Positions 13,184 through 25,104 of a stretch of DNA of 64,000 nucleotides are shown here, piece after piece. The DNA is from Clavelina lepadiformis (Eukaryota > Chordata > Ascidiacea > Aplousobranchia > Clavelinidae): contig NC_135242.1 of NCBI RefSeq assembly GCF_947623445.1, positions 19,096,001 through 19,160,000 on the forward strand, read 5' to 3'. Under the pieces are notes generated by a model, which was not told where the DNA came from, ran no database searches, and worked only from the letters and a program-made list of their open reading frames with translations. Made by a program: the position numbers and the translations under genes. Positions within the stretch are counted from its first letter, which is position 1; each line of letters begins with the position of its first letter.

Positions 13184-16100
13184 TCATTTTGACTTGCACC
13201 TATTCGTCGGTTCGATGACGTACAGAATGTTTATTCCAGAGAGTCCCAAGTTCACTTGGCTGCAAAGTCAAACACGAGACAAGTTATCAGGAATCGTAAA
13301 TATCGTGCCAATGGCCGTAAAATAGGCGTGCGAGCGCAGCTTTCGAACGAGGTCGCCAAGCCATTCGCGGCGCCGCCAAAACTAAATGACAAAAGTCTAC
13401 AAGTCGGATAAGCGGCACACAGGTGTCACATTGCAATTGCTATAACTCTCAAATTGGGCGCACGATTTGCAGGCAATCATACCAGCCAATCAAAAGTAAA
13501 TACCTCAACATCGACGATTCCTTGGTTTTAATATGATGCAAGAAGAGAAGCAACGTACAAAACATGTTGTGCCGACCCTGCACAAGAAATTTCACATAAT
13601 TGTCCGCTGCTGGTTAGCGCAACCATGCGGCTATCGGTCGCTACTTACCGGGGGTAAATCTAAAGTCGATTCTTTGGTTATCATCTGATAATGTGGGGGA
13701 TGTAGACTGTTCTGGTATATCATCATTTTGCGTTCAGCATCGTTTATAAGTTTGGGTTTGTCAGGAGTTTTTAAGAAGTACTGAGATGTGAAAGTTTTTC
13801 CGTCGGGATACCTTGTATATATTAGACAAATCCGCCGTGAATGTATATCTAATGAAATGCACTACTGGAAACGCTACTTAGAAAAAATTTACTATCACCA
13901 AGAAACAAACGTAAAGGAAACGTTACCGTGGATGTGGTGGCAAATGTAAGTCCATGTAAACACAGAACATGTGCATTACAAGGTCGCAATCTGTAACTAG
14001 ATCATCTCCCCAATCTCTGCCACCTTTCACACTACCACCTTTATCCCAAAGAAAATCACTCATGTAACCACCTGATGCCAGTGCTATAAGTATAATACAG
14101 TCAATTGGTTCCATGGCCAAGTACAAAAGTTAGCAATGAGTGTTTCGTTTTTTGAGACTTTCATTCAGAATATTATCATGTAAGTACAATATTCTGTTGT
14201 ATAAGATGTTAGATGTTGTTACCTAATATTGTAAAAAGATCTACCAAATGAACAATTGTACATAGTATCTTAAATACTTCTCAATCTTTCCACCAAATAT
14301 TCTTGATGGGTTGTCAGTTCCAAATACTGTATTATCCATGTTAAGCTTGGTAGCTGGGTCCCTTTACTTTGCTGTATTTGTTTAAGGGCATGCAAACTTG
14401 ATTCCCCAATCTAAAAAGAAATGAACAGATTTTTTTGCCATTAATAGTAAGAGTTCAATGAGTTAAATTTTCAGCTAGTTTCATGCAAAATGTATCAAGT
14501 GAACAATGTACTGCCAAGCAAAAGCAATTCATCTACATAAGCCAATTTAGTATTGAGTTATAACAACCATACCTGAACCTCTGGACAGCCTAAACGTTTC
14601 AAGTTAGCATTGATCTTATCAATTTCTTTCACAATTCCTCTTAAAACAGTAAGAGAAATCCACCGACGAAGTCGTGCCACCCATTCCGTTAAGCAATCAG
14701 CATCTACTCCTGACTTTATCCAGTACTAGCAAAACGGAAGGTTTGCTGTTATGATAGGCCAATAATATGACTGAAAGAAAATCCTCAGGATAGGATGTTA
14801 CTTGTCACAATACCTCTATAGCAGCGAGCTTTGCTGAATCATCCTTGCTGTCCTTGCTAAGAGTGGGTGACGTGGGTGATCTGGCAGAAAGCTGGTCAAA
14901 ACAAAAATGCCATACAATATTCTTTTTTGCATGCAGTTCAACTGTAACCCCGCAAGTGGCTACCAAAATATTTCACCTGATACAAATTCTTAGCAAGGTC
15001 AACTGTTGGCTCATTCTGGTACATTGCAAGATGACCCCAGTAAGAGCTTCCTGCTGGAGAACCATCATAACCAGCTAAATACATTTAAAATCCATGTTTT
15101 CTAAACAGATCTAAACAATTTACATATATCCATGCCACAAACTTACAAAGTTGCATCCTTGTCTGAACTGCTTCAAAATGAGCTTTTAAGTAGTTGTTGA
15201 GAGTTTTCTGATCAGTCATGAAATCATCAGGTGACACTGGTATTTATTTGCAATAGCAAGATGGTTATCAACCATTACTGGCTACATTTTTAATTTAGAA
15301 CAGCTTGCAATAAGCAAGTTGTTAAAAGCAACCATAACTCAAATTAGAGTCAAGTCGTTTGCACATACTGACTCGAGTTGAACCATTCATGGTAATGTTT
15401 CAAGTCTAATCAAGTCATTTATTTCTTAGTATAGCCTACACTACAATACTGACTGTTTTCAATTTTCAAAACGACTTGACTCAGCCTCCTTTATAAAAGT
15501 CGACTCGGAAAACACAAGTCATTTTAAAATTTTTCTACAACACACAAGTGAAGTTAAGTCAACTAAAAGGATGTGACTGGACTTTATATAACTCATACAA
15601 ATACTATAAAAATGGATTTTCTTACTAACATGGAGAATTTATGAATGGCGATCTTCTGCTTCGAAGATGGGGACTTCCCCCACCTGATGAATCTAGAAAA
15701 CTACTTCCATCTAGTGTGTGCATCAATGGACTTGTCTAGATAAACAATACTGACTCAATGATTTGGTTAAATGATGACTTAAGACATGACTCTGAATGCT
15801 GTCATTTAACAATCTGACCGGAAGTACCAGAATTGACGCGCTAAAGTTGAGAAACCTTGAGTAGAATGGGGGAGGTCGCCTTGGTGACAAAAGGACAATG
15901 ACAATTGTCGCCATGGTTGGCAGTGGAAGCCAACCTGGTTTTACAAGAAAGTTCATTGAAACTCAGCTAATCTATTGTAGCAAACTAGCAATGCCCTTGA
16001 TGAAGAAATTAACAATAACTCCAGTTCAAAGGTGCTGGTCTACCGGTAAATAGCACCGAATTCAAGCAGGAGCATAAAAATGAATGGGGTAAAAATACCC

Positions 16101-17669
16101 AATGGAGATAAGCTGAGATATAACAATATAGAACAAGGAAGATCGGAAAATGGTAAATGCAGATTTTGATACTATACAAATATAGAAGTCTAATACAGTA
16201 GAATTCATCAGTTCGCCTTATTCGTCACATTTTATGTCAGTCCCGGCAGAATTTCTATCTTTTGTGTACATTCCAGTTCGTTTAATTCGTCACCTCTTTA
16301 TATCATCCAGAAACATTTTGTTCGGCTAATTCGCCATTCGCAGATTTGATTCATGCGGTCAAGTGTTATTCACAGCTTTGTTAGTTACTGCAACATGGAT
16401 CAATTCACGTAGTATCATTAGTTAGATCAACACTCGTGCGATCCCAAACAAACAAAGGGTCATTATAGGATTAATACAAGGACGAAGAGTGAAGCGCGTT
16501 CTAAATTCCCACTGTGAGACCGTTTGCATAATTCTTCAATTCGCCTAGCTCGTCATTTTTTCTTATCTCCTGGAGGTGACAAATTAGGCGAATTCTACTG
16601 TAATAGTTTTATTAAAAAGTGAGCTGGATACAAGTGTGTGCTCTCCTAAACAGCGTAATACCTTATTAAGTAAAGATGACTCGCATAATCCCTGTGGATA
16701 ATACGAAGGTATGTTGCCTTGATAGGAAGGTGAATTCAAAGTTGTGTGGAACGATGAGCTTGGGCTTGGAGATGGAGAATTTCTGTGAAGTTTATTGGCT
16801 GATAATAACCAACCTTTGAAATATTGATTGCATGCAAAACCTTTACTAAATGACTATTGGTTCAATTCATGAAAATAATCAATTATATTATAAAACAAAA
16901 CAATTTATAGAAATATCGACTAACAAATTCGATTTAATTTTTTTCGTAATTATTACAATTGCATGATGTCAGTTAGATAATAATATGCACCTGTCAAGGG
17001 GATTGCGATTGCTAATTGGAGTGCTGCTAGTCGGTCTGGTGAAGTTTGTAAGACTAAAGCTTTTTTGAGGTGACATATCTTTCAGTTTTTGTTGTGACGA
17101 AGTTGAGGAGTCACATACGAAATTTGGATCTAGCATATGTAGCTTGTTAATTACAATGACATGAGAAAGTTTTAGTATACAGGGCCAGTAGCACTAAAAT
17201 CTCTGTTGCCACCTGATTTTCGTATCCCCATTAGTTTCTTTTGAATAGGAGAGAGTGGCATTAGTTTAACAGACTGTGCAACATTTCGGGCTTGAATGAA
17301 GTCAACCAAGGCACTAACTATGAAGATAACTGCCAAGATTAAAATTGCAAAGTATACTGTGTTGCTTTCGACTCTCAGCCAACATTGTATGATACGAAAA
17401 TTCCTAAACAATTAAGAAAATTAAAATGGTGGTAACCAACATTACCATTTACTGGCACCTTATACAGGAAAAAGTCAATATCTCCACACAGTTTAATCAA
17501 TGTAAACTTACATTTCATAAAACAACAAAACTGCAATTAAACAGTTGAACACTGCCCATGACAAGAGCTTTTTCGAGTCCACAATATTAAGTTTTTGATT
17601 TGCTGTGCTGTGTACAACTGGGCTAACTTTTCCAGCTTCAATTGCCCTTCGAGAAGGTGGATAGGCCAT
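13184..17669 (-). CDS. TMEM209: Transmembrane protein 209 (nuclear envelope / nucleoporin-associated)
   Basis: The model has 14 exons: 17669-17512, 17403-17181, 17142-16991, 16782-16662, 15735-15630, 15236-15147, 15074-14977, 14891-14814, 14725-14573, 14410-14278, 14083-13927, 13811-13649, 13577-13504, 13259-13184. They join in frame to 593 residues, against 561 in human. The N-terminus starts MAYPPSRRAIEAGK and has two hydrophobic segments (about residues 37-52 and 70-90). A Ser/Pro-rich linker follows. The C-terminal half matches TMEM209 closely in order: GCPEVQIGESSLHALKQ, QYLELTTHQEYLVERLR, GGYMSDFLWDKGG, HLPPHPRYPDGKTFTSQYF, GRHNMFCTLLLFLHHIKTKE and VNLGLSGINILYVIE. In vertebrates the protein sits at the nuclear envelope and interacts with NUP205. 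Introns hold a pogo-like MITE (16196-16600) and a CGAGTC-type repeat. Confidence 0.93.
15350..15560. repeat. Decayed GACTCGAGTC-rich repeat in a TMEM209 intron
   Basis: The stretch holds many degenerate copies of the words GAGTCAAGTC and GACTCGAGT in both orientations. It resembles the better-preserved element at 55688-55992 and is probably an older relative of that MITE. Clear ends were not found. Confidence 0.45.
16196..16600. mobile_element. pogo-like MITE (Tc1/mariner superfamily), non-autonomous
   Basis: The left end reads CAGTAGAATTC, followed after a short insertion by GTTCGCCTTATTCGTCAC. The right end, read inward on the minus strand, is CAGTAGAATTCGCCTAATTT then GTCACCTCC. Both ends are flanked by TA, the target site of this superfamily. 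The ends resemble the published pogo terminus CAGTATAATTCGCTTAGC. Three internal copies of the terminal word (near 16278, 16321 and 16540) suggest the element is built from repeated ends. It holds no transposase frame. It sits in the TMEM209 intron between exons 4 and 5. Confidence 0.75.
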
Positions 17670-17817
17670 TTCAAGTGTTTGCCCAGCTCAATTAACTATG
17701 CTATTTATATACAGTCACCATACCAACATATACATCCTGAAAATAAATAGGTTTAGCTTATGCCTAGCCTTTATACACTATTGTTAGATCGAAGCATGAT
17801 AGCCTAGAGTCCTAGAC

Positions 17818-18299
17818 CATACGTGTCAAACTCCCGGCCCACATCCGGCCCGCTTTACGATAAAACTTGGCACGCAATATTATTTTATACATTGAACTAT
17901 TTCCGGCCCGCGAGATCATTGTACAGTATAACTTACTTTTTTAAAGCAAGAAACAAGATTATAACAAATCGCAAAATACAGCAGCACAGCAGTTGCCCTA
18001 TCATACGATAGAATAAATCGATTTATTCTAACGCTTGTAATCTGGGCTGCTTTTTTCTTTATTGTTTGTTAATTCTTTTGCAAGGAGATGAATGAAACAT
18101 AATGACGTAAGAGGAAAATAATCAAAAATAGCCCAGTCAAAAATCGTCAAAAACATCAAAAATTTGGTGTTGTTTCGCTGCCTGTTTCAATTCATGTACT
18201 CCTGTCACAAAATGTTCAATCAAGTTTTATCCTTACGGCCCGCGGCGTTAAATAAGTTTTGACTTTTGGCTCCTGGTTCGATTGAGTTTGACACCCCTG
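17818..18299. mobile_element. hAT-type MITE with 8-bp target-site duplication
   Basis: The left end reads CATACGTGTCAAACTCCCGG. The right end read inward is CAGGGGTGTCAAACTCAATC, a widespread hAT terminus. The flanks are tcctagac (17810-17817) and gcctagac (18300-18307), an 8-bp target duplication with one mismatch. The interior is rich in CCGGCCCGC words and has no coding potential. It lies about 150 bp upstream of the TMEM209 start codon, inside the likely promoter region. Confidence 0.8.
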
Positions 18300-18659
18300 G
18301 CCTAGACACTTAATGACTTAACATTTTAGCATAGACTGCAGGAAACATAATAACTTGTTTCTGGACTTTGTCGTTTACCTTGGTTTTCCGGTGTTTGTCC
18401 CGTAGCCTATGTATTTGTCCCCTAGCAGTCTATAATGGGTTATCTTTAGGCAAAGGAAAAAAATGTACATGCATCGAATAACTTTGAACACGCACCACTT
18501 TTAACAGTAGCAAGTAACTACTACCGGTATAGGCCTTCTGGTGTTAGTGGTGTGCCATACTGAAATGGAATCAGAATCTGCTACCCTTACATCAGTATAG
18601 GGCATAGGCTACATTATTTCTGCTCGTTATACTTTGGTAAGTATATTGCGAAGAGTATT

Positions 18660-18738
18660 GCTGGGTACCGTATCGAACAGTGAACCTAAACCGCATTTAT
18701 TGCAAGGCCAGCGCTCGAACCACTCGGCTACCGAGTCA
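18660..18738 (-). repeat. tRNA-derived SINE or tRNA pseudogene
   Basis: The minus strand carries a box A-like GGTAGCCGAGTGGTTCGAGC and, about 45 bases later, a box B-like CTGTTCGATAC, at the spacing of a tRNA internal promoter. The 5' part resembles class II (Ser/Leu) tRNAs. The acceptor stem does not pair convincingly, so a working tRNA is unlikely. The right boundary of any SINE body is unclear. Confidence 0.45.
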
Positions 18739-19030
18739 ACAAAGCAAAGCAAATCACTGAGCTAGAACCTGCCACTTGAATATGAAAGAAATCAATCTAT
18801 TTTTTACTTAGCTTACATAAGATGACTAATAATTCTAGCAACCATCCTGCATCTTTACAGTCCATCATATGATCAAAAACTTGAAAGTTTTGCTGTTGGT
18901 TTCTTACAGTACAGTCTGACAGAGGTGTTTCATGCAAAAACAAAGGATACGGTTCGAATCCGTGAAAACTAGTCTACCTATTCCAGTTTTTTGTTTGCAA
19001 GATTGTAGAATTTTTCAGTTCCAAACTGGA

Positions 19031-19128
19031 GACTATGCACGACCAGATGACGTCACAATTTGAGAAGCGGGGTTTATAGTACACAAAGGCATCGTGTGGT
19101 TGTGCACTTGTATCATGTATACTAGACC
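19031..19128. mobile_element. Foldback MITE, copy A, with CRE octamer
   Basis: About 98 bp. The outer arms are inverted versions of TAGTATACAAGTGCACAACCA. Next to the left arm lies TGACGTCACAATTTGAG (CRE octamer at 19048-19055), then TAGTACACAAAGGCATC, then the right arm ending TATACTAGACC. Copies at 43051-43143, 52424-52527 and 59887-59981 share this layout, and 52092-52155 is a worn copy. It lies about 1.4 kb upstream of the TMEM209 start. Confidence 0.75.
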
Positions 19129-19513
19129 AAAGACTCTTAACATTTGCAAGCATCTATAGCAGCTAGCTATATATAGGCCTAAACTCATGAGCATTTTCTA
19201 GAATTTTTTCTATGGTGCGCCCATGTATATTTTCGCTATAGCGCACAAGATCAGTGGAGCCGAAAGTGGAACATTGAAATCTGGGTTTTGTAAACTTTAC
19301 ATTTGTGTTGTGCATGCAGGCTTCATTGGCTTCAACTACAGCATGTTTTGAGACAGTGATGGATTGGTTGTGATAACAGAACTAGAGATTTGAATTTTAC
19401 AGTATGCCGAAAAATAAAAGAAATAGATTTCTCGTATAGAATTTAAAAACAAACGGTTAGGAATGCTCATACACTACCGGTAGTCATAAATGACATTCAC
19501 AAATATATTGGTC

Positions 19514-19519
19514 TTTATT
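19514..19519 (-). terminator. Polyadenylation signal of the CARF-like gene
   Basis: The minus strand reads AATAAA (plus tttatt) 27 bases beyond the stop codon at 19546. Confidence 0.55.
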
Positions 19520-19545
19520 ATGAAACGCATAATTCATAAACAGTG

Positions 19546-21800
19546 TTATCCAGCGCCAGACGTTTCTAAAAACTTCGGTTTCTTTCTTCTTGAACGATCC
19601 GAATTATATGCCATGCGCTTATTTTGGAGTTTGGATTCACAGAAGGAAATACGATCTTTTGGAACAGCCAAATCAGTAACACCTTCAGGTGATGAAATAT
19701 CAATTGTTACTTGAATATCTTCTTTTGAGAAGTATTCATTTGAATCAGCCCCATAGTCATCACATAATTTTTCAGTTAAAATTTGCACTTCGTCAACTGC
19801 AATATCTGGCTGCGGCAGTCTCATAAATCCATCGTTCTACAAAAACATATTCAGTAAAATACTGTGCACTGGTGAAACATAAAGGGTAAGCTACAATGTA
19901 GCTCATTTCAAGTAAATCAATGTACTAACGTTTGCGACTGTGTGGCCAGAGTGGTCTTCAGAAGCTGGGAAATAGATATAACATCTACAGTTTTCTTCCA
20001 GATCTGATTTTTGGCATTGTACAGCACTACATATTTCATCTACCAAGCTGTGGTCATGTGACGTCTCATCGTCAAGCTACAAAACAATATAGCAATAATG
20101 ACATGGAACATCTATGATATAGACTTAAAAATCTTTGATCATATAGGCATTTTAATTACCATATGCTGTGGGTATCGAATGATCTTTTTAATCGCAATGG
20201 TGGCCTCACAGCAAAACTTCTCTGAAGAATACGCCATTGTAGACTGTGATTTCTGAAACATGTTCATTTACTGAAATTACAAAGACATTCAAATTTGAAT
20301 TTAATGAAGAACACATGAGCTTTTACTTTGTCCACTTGAGCTTTTAATTTTTCTCTATGCTTGTCTTCCCCATGATCACAAGCAAGTTCACCACTTTCAA
20401 GAACGATGTAAGGGGCATAGTCAGAGATGACGCAGGCATCATTTGAAAAAAGTAAGGAATCTACTCTTACTTTGCATTTAGCAGAGTCTAGAAATAAAAC
20501 ATGCTTTGTATGACGGGCACATGCAATATAGCGTTGCAAACGCAAATAAAGTTTAGCCTCTTACAGTATTTATTCCAGTGATGCTTGACATATTTTGTAT
20601 CAGTTGCACATTCAAATATCCTAACAGCTTCCCAAACTTTGTCCATGGATGTAAACCATCCAAACCTATCTGAAACATGTCCTTCAAAAAAACTCTTGCT
20701 TTCCTTTATAGCATCTATGACATCTTGTTTTTGCTTCAAGCAATCATTTTGAGGTACTGGCAACAGAACTTTGTGCAAAAGTGCCATGAAAGGATTGCTC
20801 TGTACAAATGTAGAATTTCAATATTGAATGCAAGAGCGGATAACAATACTATTCCTCATTTAGATATTATCTTACATCTGTCACAACATGACCTGAATGG
20901 TCACTTAAAGCTGGAAAGTGAACATAGCATCGATATTCCATTTCAAGGGTTTCATCTTGTTTATCAAGTGCACTGTGAACAAGTTTAGATGTGCTCTCTC
21001 TTTTACATTTAGTATTAGACTGCAGCTGTAAAACATTTACATTGCACATAAATGCCACTCTGTGCTTGATGACTTTCCAAATATGCATCTCTAGTAGGGA
21101 TCATCAAGACACACCTTCATTCCTGGAAACATAATTACTGCTTTGAGGGTGATTAATGCTTCACAATTCCTTTTCTTTGATTCTTGAACTACATTGTAAA
21201 ACTTTCGTCTTCGTGATTGATCCAGTAACTGCAGAAAAAACGCAAATCATAGTATTTGTCAAATCCTACAAACTACAGCTCTGGAATTGCTTGGCATTAT
21301 ACAAACAAACACTACCTCATTTTCCAACATCAGTTTTTGCCGTTTTTCCTTTTTTGATATAGCTCGATCTTTACCATATTCACATTCCAGCTTTTGATTT
21401 TCCAATATAATATAAGGGACAGACGCATCCAAAGAGCTTGGTTTTCCATTGATTTCAAATGGTGACCATCTAACCTTGCTTTTTGATACATCTGAAAGCA
21501 ATAGTGTGCTGTTGTTAGCACAAAATTAGCTGGTTAAATTAGATTTTTTAAACACTACTCTAAACAAAATAAGATTAATTTTTGACAATTTTTGTAAGAA
21601 TGTATGTGATTCCTGTTGGGATAATAGAGTCTAAAGAAATGATACCGGTTGGAGTACTTACCATGTTTAATTAAATAAAATTTAATAAACTTTGTCATTG
21701 TAGCTGACTGATAAGCCTCAATGGCTTTCAGAGCTCTGTCTTTTGTTGTAAACCATCCAAAGCAATCAGCTATATGATGGTCAAAAAAGTCACCTTCCAT
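19546..21800 (-). CDS. Tandem CARF-domain protein (calcium-responsive transcription factor-like)
   Basis: The model has 9 exons: 21800-21662, 21491-21316, 21228-21115, 21025-20876, 20799-20565, 20487-20327, 20252-20160, 20076-19930, 19836-19546. They join in frame to 501 residues. The protein has two consecutive copies of one domain with parallel motifs. Copy 1 has FGWFTTKDRALKAIEAYQSA, VPYIILENQKLECEYGKDR, KKRNCEALITLKAVIMFPGM and YRCYVHFPALSDHSGH. Copy 2 has FGWFTSMDKVWEAVRIFECA, APYIVLESGELACDHGED, CCEATIAIKKIIRYPQHM and CRCYIYFPASEDHSGH. These match in order the ALS2CR8 region of vertebrate CARF, for example IPFVNAGSRAVVMECQYGP, CPARIYIKKVQKFPEYRV and LRWYVQLPT. CARF is a calcium-regulated DNA-binding factor with a single copy. 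The tail is basic (RSRRKKPK), a possible nuclear localisation signal. The start at 21800 is the first ATG, but the frame is open to an acceptor near 21830, so an upstream or trans-spliced start is possible. Confidence 0.8.
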
Positions 21801-22060
21801 TTGTAATAATGAAAAAACTCCTAACCTAGTCCTGTAAATACATTTCTACAATGAATGAAGCAATAGCGATTTGAAACTTAAAAGCTGATGAGGAATTATT
21901 AGTTAAAGCACAAAATTTGACATTAGATTTAATTAAAAAAAAAATTTTTCTTGGCTTGCTGCAAAATAAATTGAATTGCAGAGACTATCAATCATGATGA
22001 AAATCCAATAAATTGCATGTTTTTTGCAGAATGCATTGAGAAAAAAAGGCACAATAAAAA

Positions 22061-24696
22061 TTATTTTTCTTGTTGTGCAGAAAATGGTCGAACTTTGATT
22101 CCAGTTAGTAAGTACCCTCCATGTCCTCGCATCATGACATGAGGATGAGTTCTTTCAGGCAAAACCTGGTACAAAAAATTTCAGTACAGAAATTAACAAA
22201 ATGGAATAAACCAAAACAACAATACCAGAAGTGGAATAACAAAAGTGTAAATTTCAAAAAAAAATTGTCCAACATGGAATTATCAAAAACAAACTCAACC
22301 AAGCTCAGGTAAATCCCAATATGAAATTTATCACACAGGAAAACAACATTTAATAGGCTACAATGTAAAAAAGTTTGTTTTTGAAGTCCTTTTTGGGCAT
22401 TTCAGGTTGGGTTTGTTCCATTACCATATATTGTTTTGTTATTTTTTGCTTTGAGGAATTTTATTTCGGGTTATCATCAATTTTTAAAATTCCGTGTCGT
22501 TATATATGATTTGTTAATTTCCACTTTTGTTGATTTCAACTTTTGACTTCATTTTTTTTTTGCTCTTTAATTTTATAGCACCCACCAAAACTATGATATG
22601 TCAGAAAATTTTTGCCTTCATTGCACCAAATACAACAACAAAAGTTCATTAGCACCTGATACTGTCTCATGAATGTATCAGTTAGTTGTAAATTAATTGC
22701 AGCTCCTGACACAGACAGTCTAACAAAGAGCTCCATCAGCGCCTCTTTGTATTCAAAATATATTGCAAAAGGTTTAGAAACAGCCAACACCTCCAACAGT
22801 GACAAGACAATGGGAGTTGGATGGAATCTATGAACACACATGAAACATAAATTATTGCAAATCCAAAATAATAATTGTTTTTATGTATTGCTTGACTATT
22901 TAAGTAAATAAAAATCTTACTTTATTACACCATAATAAACATTTATAACTATTCTACAACACATATATACATGTGCAGCCTTGCTTTCAGTTTTGATTTT
23001 ACCAATATCCCTTTCTATCATTTGATATTCATAGTGTATCCTAAGATGTGCACAAAATACAAACCGAGAAGCAACAATCAAGGCATCCATGTTCCTAGAT
23101 TCCAGTAATTCCCATGCAGCCTTTTGATGGTTGAATCGTTTCTTTTGTCTTTCTACCCTTATGGCTGTTTTTTCTTTGTCACTTAAAGATAGTTTCCGTT
23201 TCAGAGGACCATTACAAGCTTTTTCATTAAGATTTTCGACGGCTTTTATATCAAGGGGTATCGCAATTTCAAGTTTTGAGTTATTTTCGTTAGCAATGTC
23301 TGTTGATGAGTCATTTGACTCAAGCGGTACTTCAGATTCACAAGTTGTTTTATTACTTTCATCAAAGGTAGACTGAAAACTATTACCGGCTAACAAAGGA
23401 GCTAATTTATGGAGTGGCAGTGAGTGTAAGTTATCCCAGTATTCATCAGGGAAGTTAAAGTGAGATACGGCAAACAAATTGACAGGTGTTTCTCCAGGAT
23501 GCAGATTTACAATAGAACCTGACACAAGCAACAAATATCAGCATACACAAAATAATCAATTCGCTCATTGTTTTTACATACCAGTAATTAATGAAAAACT
23601 ATAACATAATACCTTTTCCTGCAAGACGCTCAAGAACCATACCAAGTAACAATCCTGAACATGTTTCAAAAACAGCAACTTTTGATCCATGTCTTACATT
23701 AGTGCTAGTAAGCAATTGTGACATGGAATCAATTCTCATGTGACATATTTTAGCAGGTTCTCGTTCTTGATAAAGTTTGCAAATCAATCTTGAAGTAGGT
23801 CTGAAATATAATTGAATCAGCACATCACATGCATAAAGAACAGCTCTGTATTTAGCCATATTATGTTTTTCCTTCATGTATATACATCATTATTTACAGT
23901 TCCCTTCATTTTAAATGTAAATTTTGAGATTTTTCTCAGATTACAATAATTTAAAAGTGCAATACTTGAGAAGTTGAAGATAGGCAAGGTGCTTTTTTTG
24001 TTTCTTTTTCAGATATTTCTTTTGTGAGAACACAGTTTTCCCTGCAAAAGATGAACTATTTTCCACAAGGCTTTGCACAATTTCTTTTCCAGTTGCACCA
24101 TCCTCTTTCATCTGTATTAAGTCTTGTCTATTCAAAGTTTGGGATTTGCCATGAGTGTCTACCAAATTTCTACAAATATGAACATTGTGAAAGGGAACTT
24201 AATGGATTAAGTTTAACTGAATAGACAATTAGGTAGGTCTGCAGGTATACGAGAAACTATAAAATTTATTTAAAGTTTAATGGCCACCAGTATCTGATTT
24301 TACACGACATGTTTTATACATCAGTTATCACCTATTATCTTCACCAGCTGTTTCCATTTCTTCCAAAGATAGTGAAGAATTCACAGGATTCAAGTCACCA
24401 TTTTTAACTGTGATCAAGTGTTTATAAAAAGTGGTAAGTTGATACATACTGACATTGTAGCAAATTGTACAAGACTGTTAAATGCCACAGAGTGGACTAA
24501 AGTCAAAATGTCGTAAACAATTTGCAATTTGATACATACCTTCAAAAACACTCCCAAAAGGCAATCCAATAGCATTTTCAGGTTTAAATCGCATTCTTTC
24601 AAACACTATGACTTTTTCTGGAATGAGCTTCACAGCCTTTAAAACATTGTTTCTTTGTAATATAACGGTTTTGTTCAATGCTATACCGTCTTCCAT
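22061..24696 (-). CDS. TRMT6: tRNA (adenine58-N1)-methyltransferase non-catalytic subunit TRM6
   Basis: The model has 7 exons: 24696-24540, 24407-24332, 24169-23966, 23800-23613, 23518-23065, 22827-22656, 22165-22061. They join in frame to 451 residues, against 497 in human. The sequence follows TRMT6 throughout: the N-terminal MEDGIALNKTVILQRNNV barrel; THGKSQTLNRQDLIQMKEDG then IVQSLVENSSSF; PTSRLICKLYQEREPAKICH; ETCSGLLLGMVLERL; a charged insert; DALIVASRFHPTPIVLSLLE; and the C-terminal PERTHPHVMMRGHGGYLLTG. With the catalytic subunit TRMT61A it forms the nuclear enzyme that makes m1A58 in tRNAs. TRM6 provides tRNA binding and lacks the SAM-binding motif. The stop is about 260 bp from the start of the CARF-like gene on the same strand. 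Confidence 0.95.
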
Positions 24697-24964
24697 CTTG
24701 AATCAAAACAAGGATAATTATATCATTTAAGTTACAGAACCATAGAATTGGTTTATGTTTATAATTTTGAAAGATTGCAAATCCTGAAATTGAGGGAAAT
24801 CAAATAAAAAAATGTTATACAAAAGCTCAAGTGTCAAGTTTAAAGACATTGCCTGTATCTATCCACAAACAACTGCAAAATACAGAAGACCTACTCATTT
24901 TAAGAAAATTGCTTGATACACTATACAAGGGCAATATATATACGCTAAAGATATACATGATGAG

Positions 24965-24970
24965 TTTATT
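24965..24970 (-). terminator. Polyadenylation signal of DHODH
   Basis: The minus strand reads AATAAA (plus tttatt) about 135 bases past the DHODH stop and before the TRMT6 start at 24696. This argues for separate 3'-end formation of the two genes. Confidence 0.5.
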
Positions 24971-25104
24971 ACAATGATAAGCTCCATTGGATAACATTTA
25001 CAATTGTAAAAATATAAAGTATATACAATATATAACCATTGCTAGGTCAGTTTTATGAAACCCTTTGCATTAATACAAGCCAACCGTCAGAAGTAACTTG
25101 TTTC

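Noticed and set aside
18885-18971. Possible tRNA gene (T-arm with GGTTCGAATCC and a partly pairing acceptor stem)
   Set aside because: The T-arm folds well, but I could not form a D-arm or anticodon arm, and no box A is present at the right distance. Chance or a worn tRNA-derived fragment is more likely.
23131-23376. Plus-strand frame of 81 codons opposite TRMT6
   Set aside because: It is antisense to the charged insert of TRMT6 exon 5, with no independent support.
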